Assembly (NCBI RefSeq): GCF_947498095.1
Contig: NZ_CANMJE010000007.1
Location: 1-64,000, forward strand
Source of the DNA: an uncultured Shimia sp.
GTDB lineage: Bacteria > Pseudomonadota > Alphaproteobacteria > Rhodobacterales > Rhodobacteraceae
Reading direction: 5' to 3'
Length of the DNA: 64,000 nt
Made by a program: the position numbers and the translations under genes. Shown piece after piece: positions 17,097 to 25,839 of the stretch. Under the pieces are notes generated by a model, which made no database searches, had not been told where the DNA came from, and saw nothing but the letters and a program-made list of their open reading frames with translations. Within the stretch, counting starts at the first letter, position 1. Each line of letters starts with the position of its first letter.

Positions 17097-17837
17097 TCAA
17101 CTCTCAACCCGGGCCTGCACCTCTTGCGGCAAGGCATTCAGGATTGCGCCTTCAAACTCTGTTTGTGGCAACTTGGCCGGGGCTTTGACCAGGATTCGAA
17201 CACTCAATTTGGCCGGATTGCTAGTCCGATTGATGAGAGCAACGTGGTACTTGCTGAGAACTTCCTCGACCGCCTCAATCGCGGTCGAAAGTACCGCGTC
17301 ATCGTTGCCCTTCAAAACGATTTCGTATCCTTTTGATTGCCCACTGAACCAGATTAACCCCCAGCCCACTATCGTCAAAAGCACCGCGCTGAAGGACAAC
17401 CCCAAACCAACGGTCAGCCCCAGAAGCGTCACGAACATGACCTGTACCGTGTCTTCGTTTTTGTCCATTGAGTTGCGGAAACGCAGGAGTGCGCCCATGC
17501 CAAAGACCACAAAGCCTATAATGTATCCATGATGGACAACTAGAAAACCTACTGCCATGCCAATGAGACCGTAAAGCAGGATCAGAAAGGGTTTGGACAG
17601 ATCTTCGACTGTCTGCCTGTCCCTCATGCGCTTGGGATGCCATGCCAAACTAGCGGCCAGTGCCAGTGCCAGCGCAATATCCAGCGTAAAAGCGAGTATT
17701 TCTACAGGTTCAGCCCAAAGCAACTCGCCCTCAAGTGAAAGGTTATCACTCGGCGTCGGCAGCACTTGTGCGCTCACACCCAACGAAGTTGTAAGTATCC
17801 CTACCAAGGCCCCAAATAGAGGAAATAAAAAAACCAT
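17097..17837 (-). CDS. DUF4956 / MgtC-like membrane protein
   Basis: A 246-residue inner-membrane protein with about five helices (residues 3-24, 48-66, 84-104, 106-124, 132-165) and a C-terminal soluble domain of 80 residues. The segment VVFGMGALLRFRNSMDKNEDTVQ is the conserved loop of DUF4956 and related MgtC-type proteins. DUF4956 genes are often found beside VTC-domain and CotH-like kinase genes, so its position facing an exported kinase-like gene is suggestive. An ideal AGGAGG site precedes the ATG at 17837. It is convergent with the phosphoesterase, with only five bases between stops. Confidence 0.65.
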   Translation of the reverse strand: MVFLFPLFGALVGILTTSLGVSAQVLPTPSDNLSLEGELLWAEPVEILAFTLDIALALALAASLAWHPKRMRDRQTVEDLSKPFLILLYGLIGMAVGFLVVHHGYIIGFVVFGMGALLRFRNSMDKNEDTVQVMFVTLLGLTVGLGLSFSAVLLTIVGWGLIWFSGQSKGYEIVLKGNDDAVLSTAIEAVEEVLSKYHVALINRTSNPAKLSVRILVKAPAKLPQTEFEGAILNALPQEVQARVES

Positions 17838-18438
17838 GGTGCCTCCTGTTTGTCAGCTGATCTTGCGGTCATCTTTGCACCGGCGCAACCAAACAATGGC
17901 TCGGCAAATCATCAAGAACAAATGATCTGAAGAAAGATGCCTATGTCGCTCTATCAAATCCATTTGGTTTGTTGGAAGTGTTAGCGTCCCGGCTTTGGAT
18001 AGTGGCTTACCCGGTCCGGCGAAGGTCTCGGGCAATTTTAAGGCAATTGCCTGATGGTGCAACGTCATTCCGATTCCCAATTTGAACGCGAACCGCAGCG
18101 CAGCCGATTTTGTGCAATCAAACCGGTTTTTGGTTGCCCTTAACACCATGGCTGACACAAAACCCAATTTTAACGAGACCAAAGTCTGCTCTCTGTGCTT
18201 TGCAGTGCTTAGAAATGGATGCAGCAATCCTCATTTTGGGCTCATAGTCGCCATTCGCTGCGGCCGGTGCCAAGGTCCGCAGTGGGCCGTTAGCAATCAA
18301 ACCCGGCAACTAAGCTGTGTTCGACAACGGCGGTATCGCCCTCTCGATTTGAACCTTTCAAACCGCCGACGTCCTCATGGGCATTGCTTTAGGCAGAACC
18401 CCCTGGCGTCTTCCCGGGCTGCGTGACCGACAGCACCC
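17838..18438. repeat. gene-free space with a degenerate interspersed repeat
   Basis: Six hundred bases with no convincing gene. At 18233-18290 there is a copy of the interspersed sequence (GGGCTCATAGTCGCCATTCGCTGCGG, then AAGGTCCGCAGTGGGCCGTT). This space separates the accessory chromosome from the terminase end of the phage-like element, so one element boundary should lie in it, but I see no repeat that marks the junction. Confidence 0.45.
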
Positions 18439-19914
18439 TTAGCGCCTTTGACGCTCCCTACGCCGCTCGCGGCGTTGGACATTAATCGGGTGTTCACGCC
18501 CAAGGGCCCGATTGAAGCCGTTTCCTTTGGACCAGTTCAAGAACTGGCTAAAACTATCCACCTGGTCATCATTACGCCCGCGTGGAAAGGACTGGAGTTC
18601 ACGCTTGAAGGCAGGCAGCCACGGAGCATCTGCCGGCAAATAAACTTTGCCTTCTTCCACCGGTGCACAAGCCGATTGAAAGCGTGTTTCCTTGTCTTTG
18701 TCGGGCCGGACGCGCTCATAGCGGCGTCGATCATCCCGGAACAACTCGTCCAACAGAGGTCTGCCGGTCGCGGCATCCTCAATCAAGACACGGTCTGGAT
18801 CCCACTGACCCACCAACTGCAAGTTCTTTGACTTGAGATCGGGATAATCAAGCTGCCCACGCCAGACATCAAGGAGGTACCATGCGTTTTCTCTAAAACC
18901 CCAAGTCGTGCAAACCGAGAAGTCAGATCTCGGATCCGCTGATGTGCCCGTATCCCAACTTTGAACGACCAATTGATACCAGTTGCGGGCTTCTGCCCGA
19001 TCATAGGCGTTGAACCATTCCCAACGAAGAGGGGATCCATCAGGCGCAATTGGGTTCTGCTGATACTGACAGTTGAAGATCGCCGAGCCCATTTCACGGC
19101 GCATTCGATCAAGGGTGGTTTGGTTGAGGCGCGAGGCAAAAAGAAGTTCACCAGGATTGCGACGGTGCACGCGAGTGGCGCTCAATGGGACCACTTCCGG
19201 AACTTCAGCAATCGCAGGCAGGTTCAGGTGGCGATAGGTGCCTTTGTCCAACAGGTACCCCGGTGGATCCATCTCATGCAGACGCTGAGCCACCATCACA
19301 ACACGGCCCTCAGCAGGATTGTCAAAGCGCGACAGCAAAGTGCCTTCAATGAACTCCTGAGCCCGGGTGAGCTCCGCCTCTGAGTTGGCATCACCCGCCT
19401 TCAAAAGATCATCAATGATGATGTAGTCAGCCCCATGCCCCGTCACCGAACTGCCAATGGAAACAGCCTTGCGGCTGCCGCCTTTCGTGGTCCGGATCTC
19501 TTCAGAAGTGTTGCCCTTCTTTGCCAGCCGGGTCTGTGGAAACATCGCTTGATACCAGCGCGTAGCCATTACACGGCGACAATCTTCGGAATGCTTGCGC
19601 GCCAGATCAAGACCATAGCTCGCCACAATGATCTTGGCCGACGGATAATGCCCCAGCAAAAAGGCCACATACGCGACAGCCACCGTTACTGATTTCAGGC
19701 ACCGGGGCGGGATGTTGATCACCAGGCGTTTGTTCCCACCCACACGCACGACATCAAGCTCATAGCACATTGCGCGCACGTGCCAGGCGGGCTCAAACTT
19801 GTCATTTGCCCCATGATGGAGAGTGTCAAACACCTTCCACACGAACGGAAAGAAGTTCTCCCTGCAAATCTCACGAGACGCCTGCAGGATCATTTTTGGA
19901 TCAAGACTCTCCAT
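18439..19914 (-). CDS. terL: phage large terminase subunit
   Basis: A 491-residue protein with both terminase halves. The ATPase part has a Walker A-like PPRCLKS (residues 69-75), where the usual G-K-S/T is replaced by L-K-S, and a Walker B ADYIIIDD (162-169). The C-terminal nuclease part begins at QSWDTG with the first metal-binding Asp at 321. The enzyme would cut and pump DNA into procapsids, yet no portal, protease or capsid gene follows, so it is an orphan. The start at 19914 gives the normal N-terminus (MESLDPKMILQASRE) and overlaps the DUF5681 gene by 14 bases. The Arg-rich tail is unusual. Confidence 0.88.
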   Translation of the reverse strand: MESLDPKMILQASREICRENFFPFVWKVFDTLHHGANDKFEPAWHVRAMCYELDVVRVGGNKRLVINIPPRCLKSVTVAVAYVAFLLGHYPSAKIIVASYGLDLARKHSEDCRRVMATRWYQAMFPQTRLAKKGNTSEEIRTTKGGSRKAVSIGSSVTGHGADYIIIDDLLKAGDANSEAELTRAQEFIEGTLLSRFDNPAEGRVVMVAQRLHEMDPPGYLLDKGTYRHLNLPAIAEVPEVVPLSATRVHRRNPGELLFASRLNQTTLDRMRREMGSAIFNCQYQQNPIAPDGSPLRWEWFNAYDRAEARNWYQLVVQSWDTGTSADPRSDFSVCTTWGFRENAWYLLDVWRGQLDYPDLKSKNLQLVGQWDPDRVLIEDAATGRPLLDELFRDDRRRYERVRPDKDKETRFQSACAPVEEGKVYLPADAPWLPAFKRELQSFPRGRNDDQVDSFSQFLNWSKGNGFNRALGREHPINVQRRERRRERQRR

Positions 19915-20356
19915 CAGCCATCTCCCAATGCCTGAGGTGCTCACCTTCATCTTCGCAAGCGGGCTCTTCAGTTGCCGGCTCATCTGCAAAAAAGTCCCGC
20001 AGAATGTCATAGTCGACAGGCTTAGGCTCTTCCGTTGCCATCTCGGTTTCGGCGCCGTCAGTCTCAGCACTAAAAAGCTCCAGATCGAGCTTGAGAATGG
20101 CCATCTGTGCTTGCTTGTCTCCCTTGAGCCCATTGGCCATAAGCTGCTTGGCCATCGCCTCCGCTTTGGATATGCGAACTTCACGATTGCCTTCGCGCAC
20201 TGTAATCTTGCTATTCAGTTCACGTTTCAGGCTGGCGCGGACGCCTTTTGCCCCTTTCGGACGCCCCTTGGCATTGCCAGACTGGCCCTTCTTAAACTGG
20301 CCGCTCTTGGGTGGTTTGGCGTAGCCCACCTCATAATCCTTTTTCTGATCAGACAT
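19901..20356 (-). CDS. DUF5681 protein, likely terminase accessory
   Basis: A 151-residue protein with the DUF5681 signature near its start, FKKGQSGNAKGRPKGAKG, a basic Gly-rich segment, then a helical part and an acidic tail. DUF5681 genes usually precede large terminase genes in alphaproteobacterial prophages, as here, so a small-terminase or DNA-recognition role is a reasonable inference. The start at 20356 has AAGGAG upstream and overlaps the methyltransferase stop by eight bases. A second DUF5681 protein of different sequence lies at 55377-55703 in the island. Confidence 0.85.
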   Translation of the reverse strand: MSDQKKDYEVGYAKPPKSGQFKKGQSGNAKGRPKGAKGVRASLKRELNSKITVREGNREVRISKAEAMAKQLMANGLKGDKQAQMAILKLDLELFSAETDGAETEMATEEPKPVDYDILRDFFADEPATEEPACEDEGEHLRHWEMADGES

Positions 20357-21743
20357 TGGCCAACTCCTTATCGAGTGTCTGTGTTGTTTGCGCTGCACGC
20401 TCATCAAAGCCCTCGCCCGTCTGAGCATGAACGGCTTTCTCACCGGTCATTGCCTGCCAGCGGCGGATAGCAACATCAACGTAAAGCGGATCCAACTCGA
20501 TCAGACAGGCCTTGCGGCCGGTCTTTTCCGCGGCGAGCAAAGTGGCTCCTGATCCACCAAATGCATCCAGCACCACATCGCCGCGGTGGCTCACATCCAT
20601 GATGGCATCCACCACCAGCTGCGTTGGCTTCACCGTGGGGTGATCGGCCAAATCCGCATCGCGCCCTTTGCCAAAGCTGTTCACGCCTGCGTAGTCCCAG
20701 ACATTGGTGCGATTGCGCCCATGTTTCCCCAGTTCCACATTATTGACGTGCACGGCACCAGGATTCTTAAAGATGCAAATCATTTCATGTTTGGAACGAT
20801 AAAGGCTGCCCATACCGCCATTGTTTTTGTTCCAGACGCAGAGGTTGATCAGGTCCAACCCACTAGCTTTACCTTCGCTGATCAACTCTTCAACGTGACG
20901 CCAATCCATGCAGATCATCACAACGGCACCCTTAACGAGGCGCTTCACCAAATGGGTAATGCTCTCCCGCAAGAATGCGCGGAACTCGCCATTGGTCATT
21001 TCGCCTGATGCCATGGCAAACTCACGGTGTTCGCTGGCATTGCCGGAACGCACATGGCCCTGCACAGGAACATTGTAAGGTGGATCCGTGAAGACCATCT
21101 TGGCTTCGGCACCATCCAAAGCCCGCTGGAAACTGCTGCTCTCAAGAGAATTGCCGCAAAGAATGCGGTGATTGCCAAGCGTCCAAATATCTCCAAAGCG
21201 GGTCACCGCTGGCTTTGTCTGATCCGGCTCTTCTACAGTTTCACAGGTTTGGGGCGCGTCTTCACCCACTCCGCCAATGATGATGTCGATCTCCGGCATT
21301 TCAAAACCGGTGACGCCAAGATCCAGATCAAGCACGCCGTTCAGGCTAAGGTCCATTAACTCGGTCAACTCTATCTGCAGGGCTGGCTCATTCCAGTCCG
21401 ACAACTCCGCCAGCTTGTTGTCGGCGATGCGCAAGGCACGCACTTCTGCATCAGACAGATGATCCACCACCACAGTCGGGACAAAACTGAGGCCAAGGGC
21501 CTTAGCGGCCTCATAGCGACCGTGCCCCGCAATAATCACATCGCGCCCATCCACAAGGATCGGGGTGACAAACCCAAACTGCGCGACAGACGCTTTCAGC
21601 TTGGCAATCTTCTTTGCGCCATGAACACGGGAATTGTTCGCATAAGGTTTGAGGGTGGATATCGGAGACTGAATAACTTTATCAGCCATCCAGATGGTTT
21701 GCGAAGCATTGTTCGCGTTGTTTTTCTTAGGCAGGGTGCGCAT
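20349..21743 (-). CDS. ParB-domain DNA adenine/cytosine N-methyltransferase
   Basis: A 464-residue two-domain protein. The N-terminal 110 residues form a ParB/Srx-like domain (ISTLKPYANNSRVHGAKKI, then VIIAGHGRYEAAKALGL). The rest is an N4/N6 amino-methyltransferase with DPPY at 220-223 followed by FGGSG at 395-399, the beta-class order. Such fusions occur in prophages, where they methylate phage DNA against host restriction. No cognate endonuclease is present. The ATG at 21743 has GGAGA upstream; the longer frame to 21845 adds residues with no family look. It heads a three-gene operon with DUF5681 and terL. Confidence 0.9.
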   Translation of the reverse strand: MRTLPKKNNANNASQTIWMADKVIQSPISTLKPYANNSRVHGAKKIAKLKASVAQFGFVTPILVDGRDVIIAGHGRYEAAKALGLSFVPTVVVDHLSDAEVRALRIADNKLAELSDWNEPALQIELTELMDLSLNGVLDLDLGVTGFEMPEIDIIIGGVGEDAPQTCETVEEPDQTKPAVTRFGDIWTLGNHRILCGNSLESSSFQRALDGAEAKMVFTDPPYNVPVQGHVRSGNASEHREFAMASGEMTNGEFRAFLRESITHLVKRLVKGAVVMICMDWRHVEELISEGKASGLDLINLCVWNKNNGGMGSLYRSKHEMICIFKNPGAVHVNNVELGKHGRNRTNVWDYAGVNSFGKGRDADLADHPTVKPTQLVVDAIMDVSHRGDVVLDAFGGSGATLLAAEKTGRKACLIELDPLYVDVAIRRWQAMTGEKAVHAQTGEGFDERAAQTTQTLDKELANV

Positions 21744-21888
21744 TTGGCGTCTCCATTCGATCGAACCGCAACAGCGGCAGGTTTCAAAATGGATCGCTGG
21801 ATACTTAGGAGAGAGCATACGATAGCAACTCCCCGGATTCAGCAATCCGGTTCGTTACCCCTTCGAATGCTCTCTGCGGGAATATACC

Positions 21889-21913
21889 TTCCCTGTGAGT
21901 GCTGCCTAGGGAA
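21889..21913. promoter_or_regulatory. inverted TTCCCT / AGGGAA pair in the divergent promoter region
   Basis: TTCCCT (21889-21894) and AGGGAA (21908-21913) face each other in the space between the ParB-methyltransferase and DUF2924 genes. The same TTCCCTG word makes up the periodic repeats after the recombinase gene. A second imperfect pair, GGGAAC and GTTCCC, follows at 21909-21927. This region (21744-22197) otherwise holds no gene and must contain both promoters. Confidence 0.45.
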
Positions 21914-22197
21914 CCTTTTTCGTTCCCCCTATTAAGCAGGGTATGCAAACAGAATAGCCATCAACAAGACCGCACGCAACCCCAAATGAACAAGAAAGAA
22001 AAAGGTAACCATTTGATTTGTTGACAAATAAATCGATACACGACACCGATCGCCGCCCTGCAAACTGACGCAAATTCGCCACTGCAGAAAGAACTGGACT
22101 ACCTGCCCAGACCACGCAGTACTGCTCTCACGCCCGAAAAGATCGGGCTCTCCTCAGTACCGGCACGCCACTGCCCTGCCAAACTGAGGAGACACAA

Positions 22198-22620
22198 ATG
22201 ACCCTGCATACCCTCGAAGAGATTTCGCATCTGGACCGCGACGGCCTGTCTGCCGCATGGCGCGATTTGCATGGCAGTGCGCCGCCACCCCGCTCAAGCC
22301 AGGTGTTCATGCGCCGCGTCCTGAGCTTTGAAGCGCAGGCCCAACAACAGGGAGGTTTACCAAAAGCTCTGTTGAAGGAGCTGGGCAAAGCGGCCAGCAA
22401 GCCGGTCGGGAAGACAACTACAGCATCACGCCTCAAACCCGGCGGGCGGTTGCTCAGGGAATGGAACGGTGTCACCCAGGTGGTGGATGTCACCGAAGAC
22501 GGGTTTCTCTGGAACGGCGAGACTTACCGCTCCCTCTCAATCATCGCCCGCACCATCACGGGCAGCCACTGGTCCGGCCCCCGTTTCTTCGGCCTCAACA
22601 AACCGGGAGCCGGTAAATGA
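22198..22620 (+). CDS. DUF2924 protein, recombinase partner
   Basis: A 140-residue protein with the DUF2924 pattern: an N-terminal helix (LDRDGLSAAWRDLHGSAPP), RRVLSFEAQAQQQGG, and a C-terminal GGRLLREWNG...GETYRSLSIIARTITGSHWSGPRFFGL, the most conserved block. DUF2924 genes are typically placed directly before large serine recombinases in alphaproteobacteria and are presumed to help or regulate them. A strong GAGGAG site lies before the ATG. The stop overlaps the recombinase start as ATGA, so the two are coupled. Confidence 0.88.
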   Translation: MTLHTLEEISHLDRDGLSAAWRDLHGSAPPPRSSQVFMRRVLSFEAQAQQQGGLPKALLKELGKAASKPVGKTTTASRLKPGGRLLREWNGVTQVVDVTEDGFLWNGETYRSLSIIARTITGSHWSGPRFFGLNKPGAGK

Positions 22621-24305
22621 GCCAGACCCGGAAAATCCGCTGCGCCATCTATACCCGCAAATCCTCCGAAGAAGGTCTCGATCAGGACTTCAACTCATTG
22701 GACGCCCAGCATGAGGCCTGCGCAGCGTATGTTGCCAGCCAGAAGCATGAGGGCTGGAAGCTGCTGCCCACCCGCTATGACGACGGTGGCAAATCCGGTG
22801 GCACGTTGGACCGCCCGGCCTTGCAGCAGCTGTTGGCAGATATAGACGCCGGTCTCATTGACATGGTGGTGGTCTACAAGATTGATCGGCTGACACGCTC
22901 GCTGGCCGACTTCGTCAAACTGGTCGACCGCCTCGAAGAGGTAGACTGTTCCTTTGTTTCCGTCACCCAGGCCTTCAACACCTCTTCTTCCATGGGGCGT
23001 CTCACCCTGAACGTGCTTCTTTCCTTTGCCCAGTTCGAACGCGAAGTGACCGCCGAGCGTATCCGCGACAAGATCGCGGCGTCCAAAAAGAAAGGTCTCT
23101 GGATGGGGGGCGTGTCGCCGCTGGGGTATGATGCCCATCCCGATCCGAACACGCGGGAACTGGTGATCAATGATATAGAGGCCGAGACCGTCCGACGTAT
23201 CTTTGATCTTTATGACGAGTTGCACTGCTTGAATGCTGTCATGAGGCGGAGCGACGCCGAGGGGCTGGCCTCCAAGCGCCATGTGTTTTCTACAGGGCGC
23301 GTCCAAGGTGGGCGCCCGTTCAGTCGCGGGCAGATCTATCACATCCTGCGCAACCCAACCTATCTCGGGCGCATTCGCCACAAAGACAAGAGCTTCCCCG
23401 GGCGGCAAGCAGCCATCATCAGCCAAGGCCAATGGGACCGGGTGCAGGACAAGCTTGAGGCCACCGCAATGCGCCGTCGCGGTGGAGTCGGCCCCAAGAC
23501 CGTCACTTCCGCAACACCAACTGCACCGCTTCTCGGAAAGTTGCGCGATGAGTCCGGTGATATCCTGACTCCCTCCCACACGCAGAAGGGCAAACAGCGT
23601 CATCACTACTATGTCTCGAACCGTCTGATCTCCGGCAGGCCCGATCCCGCCGGCTGGCGACTTCCCGCAAAGGCTTTGGAGAACGCCGTGACGAAAGCCG
23701 TCACAGATCACTTGCGCACCGCTGCCCAGCGCCATCAGGTGCTGACCGCTTCGGATGCGCTCACCTCATCGACGGCGGTCGAAGCGGTTCGGGTTCTCAT
23801 GGGGGAGATAGAGGCTGGTGGGATAAAGACCATTTCCAGCCTTCTCGTTTCCGGCACCATCACCGATGGACGGTTGCAACTGCACCTCGCAACCGGCCCA
23901 CTCGCCAAGCACCTGAACCTAACCGAGGCAGATTTGCATGAGGCTCTCTGCTACATTGATGTCCCCTTCACCATCCGACGACGGGGTGTCGAGATGAAGA
24001 TTGTGGCCGGGGAAATGGCACCCGCCCGCGATGCCACTCTGATCCGGGCCTTGCGCAACGCCCATAATTGGGTGGCGCAGATGAAGACCGGAGCCTCCGT
24101 CAAACAGATCGCCAGCACGACAACCATCTCGGAAAGCTACATCACCCGCATTATCCCGATGGCGTTTTTATCACCCCGAATCCAGCAAGCCATCCTCTTG
24201 GGGTCGCAACCTGCGGAACTGACACTGGAAACCATCGCGCGCAGCAAACTGCCAATAGACTGGTCTGCCCAAGAGCAGATCTTCGGATTTACCAAAACTA
24301 CGTAA
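22617..24305 (+). CDS. large serine recombinase
   Basis: A 562-residue site-specific recombinase. The resolvase domain has the catalytic Ser in CAIYTRKSSEEG (S16) and the conserved YKIDRLTRS and FNTSSSMGRLTLNVLLSFAQFERE blocks. It is followed by the recombinase domain (FSRGQIYHILRNPTYLGRIRHK) and a long C-terminal part; the usual Cys-rich zinc ribbon is not evident. A HTH-like region (GASVKQIASTTTISESYITRI) lies near the end. These enzymes integrate and excise elements at short att cores. It is the only recombinase of the 18.4-24.3 kb element and probably mobilises it. Periodic repeats begin at the first base after its stop. Confidence 0.93.
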   Translation: MSQTRKIRCAIYTRKSSEEGLDQDFNSLDAQHEACAAYVASQKHEGWKLLPTRYDDGGKSGGTLDRPALQQLLADIDAGLIDMVVVYKIDRLTRSLADFVKLVDRLEEVDCSFVSVTQAFNTSSSMGRLTLNVLLSFAQFEREVTAERIRDKIAASKKKGLWMGGVSPLGYDAHPDPNTRELVINDIEAETVRRIFDLYDELHCLNAVMRRSDAEGLASKRHVFSTGRVQGGRPFSRGQIYHILRNPTYLGRIRHKDKSFPGRQAAIISQGQWDRVQDKLEATAMRRRGGVGPKTVTSATPTAPLLGKLRDESGDILTPSHTQKGKQRHHYYVSNRLISGRPDPAGWRLPAKALENAVTKAVTDHLRTAAQRHQVLTASDALTSSTAVEAVRVLMGEIEAGGIKTISSLLVSGTITDGRLQLHLATGPLAKHLNLTEADLHEALCYIDVPFTIRRRGVEMKIVAGEMAPARDATLIRALRNAHNWVAQMKTGASVKQIASTTTISESYITRIIPMAFLSPRIQQAILLGSQPAELTLETIARSKLPIDWSAQEQIFGFTKTT

Positions 24306-24377
24306 TCCCTGTTCGAAACTTAAGCTTCCCTGATCAGCGCTGAAAATTCCCTGTTCCGCGATTCAAATTCCCTGTTC
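24306..24377 (+). repeat. four TCCCTGTTC-type repeats at exact 21-bp spacing
   Basis: The 9-base word TCCCTGTTC starts at 24306, 24348 and 24369, and a one-base variant (TCCCTGATC) starts at 24327, giving intervals of 21, 21 and 21 bases, two helical turns. The last two copies share a longer AATTCCCTGTTCCG core. This phasing places all copies on one face of the DNA, as in iterons or arrayed recombinase/operator sites. They begin directly after the serine recombinase stop codon. Confidence 0.7.
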
Positions 24378-24378
24378 C

Positions 24379-24408
24379 GGTGTTTAGGGAATTTGCGCCC
24401 TAAACACC
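24379..24408. repeat. perfect 11-bp inverted repeat after the 21-bp array
   Basis: GGTGTTTAGGG (24379-24389) and CCCTAAACACC (24398-24408) are exact inverted copies around an 8-base centre. There is no T run after it, so it does not look like a terminator. It sits at the end of the periodic array and may be part of the same protein-binding site. The rest of the space to 24662 has no gene. Confidence 0.65.
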
Positions 24409-24466
24409 TGTAAACGCTCGCATAAACTCCTCCAAATTTGAAGGAATCGAGCGGATTTCGTCCAAA

Positions 24467-24495
24467 TTCCCTGTAAAATGGCTCATAACAGGGAA
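24467..24495. repeat. inverted pair of the TTCCCTGT word
   Basis: TTCCCTGT (24467-24474) and ACAGGGAA (24488-24495) form a perfect 8-bp inverted repeat with a 13-base centre. It is the same word as in the 21-bp array but in opposed orientation, which would suit a dimeric site. Confidence 0.55.
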
Positions 24496-24662
24496 ACACA
24501 CACCAAACCTCACCGGCGAAATTGGGTCTCTGAGACTCTCAAGAATAATCCCGGAAATGCAGCGCCACGGTGCGTCTCAGTTCAAACCGCATCCTTGCAA
24601 CCGACGGAAATCACGCCACTAATCACAACCAATTCTGCAGGGAAAACTGAGACCGGGGTCGG

Positions 24663-24752
24663 TGGCGGAGGAGGTGGGATTCGAACCCACGGAAGGCGTT
24701 AACCTTCGTCGGTTTTCAAGACCGGTGCATTCAACCACTCTGCCACTCCTCC
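24663..24752 (-). tRNA. tRNA-Ser (anticodon UGA)
   Basis: On the minus strand the sequence starts GGAGGAGTGGCAGAGTGG and ends with CTCCTCC, discriminator G and an encoded CCA (24663-24665). The anticodon arm reads CCGGTCTTGAAAACCGG-like with TGA as anticodon, decoding UCA. A long variable arm (ACGAAGGTTAACGCCTTC) marks it as a class II serine tRNA. The length is 90 bases with CCA. It follows the recombinase repeats and precedes the SPOR gene, and marks the return to core chromosome. Confidence 0.95.
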
Positions 24753-24951
24753 GACCTGCACTGATTAATCCGCTACGTTTGATTCTGAAACCCCCAGAAA
24801 AGGGGATTTTTCGCCGATATGGGAACACGTGCTTTTCTTGCGTCCCCCTTGCCGCTAGACTGCGCTCAACTCATGCCCGCTGAATTCGGGCAGAAGGCCG
24901 AAAAAACGGCAAGTAGAGCGGCAATGACCGCTGACAGGCAAAGGGCGGATC

Positions 24952-25818
24952 ATGACGTTAACTTTCAAACAACACCGGAATGGCACCGGCAGATTTGCTG
25001 TGATTGCTTTCGCCGCGTTTGCAGTGACGGCTTGCGAAGAAGGCGTCGACCTTTCGATGCTTAAGCCGAAGACGGATACTGAGACCGCCGACGCAAGCAC
25101 ACAGACCACCAAGTTGGTTGAGCGTGACGTTGAAGCTCCGGACGTCTTTTCGGTGACCGAAGCCGGCCTCTGGGATGGGCGACCATCCTTGGGTGGGGTA
25201 TGGGCCGCACATCCCGATGTCAAAGACCCTGAACGCGTGATCATTCGCAACCAGAGCAACGGCAAGTTTGTGATTGGTGCGCTGTTCCGCCGTGAACGGG
25301 ACATGCCCGGTCCGCGCGTTCAGATTTCCGCAGATGCCGCAGATGCCTTGGGTATGTTGGCCGGACAGCCTGTCGAGCTGAACGTAACGGCGCTGCGTCG
25401 CGAAGAAGTCGCAGATGAGCCAGAGGCGATGGAAACAAGCGCCACGGCAGCCGCAGAAGTCGAAGAAGAGGTGTTGGACCCCATCGCCGCGGCAAGCGCT
25501 GCAGTCGCCAGTGCCGAGGAAGAGGTCAGACCGCCAGCGCAAGAGGTGACGGCAGAAACCGCACCCAAGCCGGTGTCATCCAATCTAGACAAGCCTTACA
25601 TCCAAATTGGGATCTTCTCGGTCGAGGCCAATGCCAAGAATGCCGCCGACCAGATGCGCAACAATGGAATGGTGCCGCTTATCAAAAAGCTGGAAAGCAA
25701 AGGCAAAACGTTCTGGCGCGTGATCGTCGGGCCGGCTGCCTCTAAGTCCGAGCGCACCCAGATCATGAAACAAATCAACGCCACCGGATTCACCGACGCC
25801 TATGCGGTTTCCGGCTAG
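24952..25818 (+). CDS. SPOR-domain lipoprotein
   Basis: A 288-residue envelope protein. It has a lipoprotein-like signal (FAAFAVTACEE, Cys near residue 28), an RlpA-like segment of about 75 residues (PDVFSVTEAGLWDGRPSLGGVW and later VQISADAADALGML), an Ala-Glu-rich linker and a C-terminal SPOR domain (PYIQIGIFSVEANAKNAADQM to FTDAYAVSG), which binds denuded peptidoglycan at division sites. It precedes a D-Ala-D-Ala carboxypeptidase by 21 bases, which fits a role in septal cell-wall metabolism. An AAAGGGCGG sequence lies before the ATG. Confidence 0.88.
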   Translation: MTLTFKQHRNGTGRFAVIAFAAFAVTACEEGVDLSMLKPKTDTETADASTQTTKLVERDVEAPDVFSVTEAGLWDGRPSLGGVWAAHPDVKDPERVIIRNQSNGKFVIGALFRRERDMPGPRVQISADAADALGMLAGQPVELNVTALRREEVADEPEAMETSATAAAEVEEEVLDPIAAASAAVASAEEEVRPPAQEVTAETAPKPVSSNLDKPYIQIGIFSVEANAKNAADQMRNNGMVPLIKKLESKGKTFWRVIVGPAASKSERTQIMKQINATGFTDAYAVSG

Positions 25819-25839
25819 AGCCAACTGACGGAGACTCTG

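Noticed and set aside
22695-23735. A 346-codon open frame on the minus strand
   Set aside because: Antisense to the serine recombinase, whose domains are unmistakable.
24306-24408. CRISPR-like array
   Set aside because: The repeated unit is only 9-14 bases with 21-base period and no spacer-length unique segments; there are no cas genes.
24379-24408. Terminator for the serine recombinase
   Set aside because: The stem is perfect but there is no T run on either strand, and it is preceded by 70 bases of phased repeats.
24663-24752. tRNA-Ser as integration site of the 18-24 kb element
   Set aside because: The tRNA is intact and I found no repeat of its end at the other side of the element; large serine recombinases seldom use tRNA genes.
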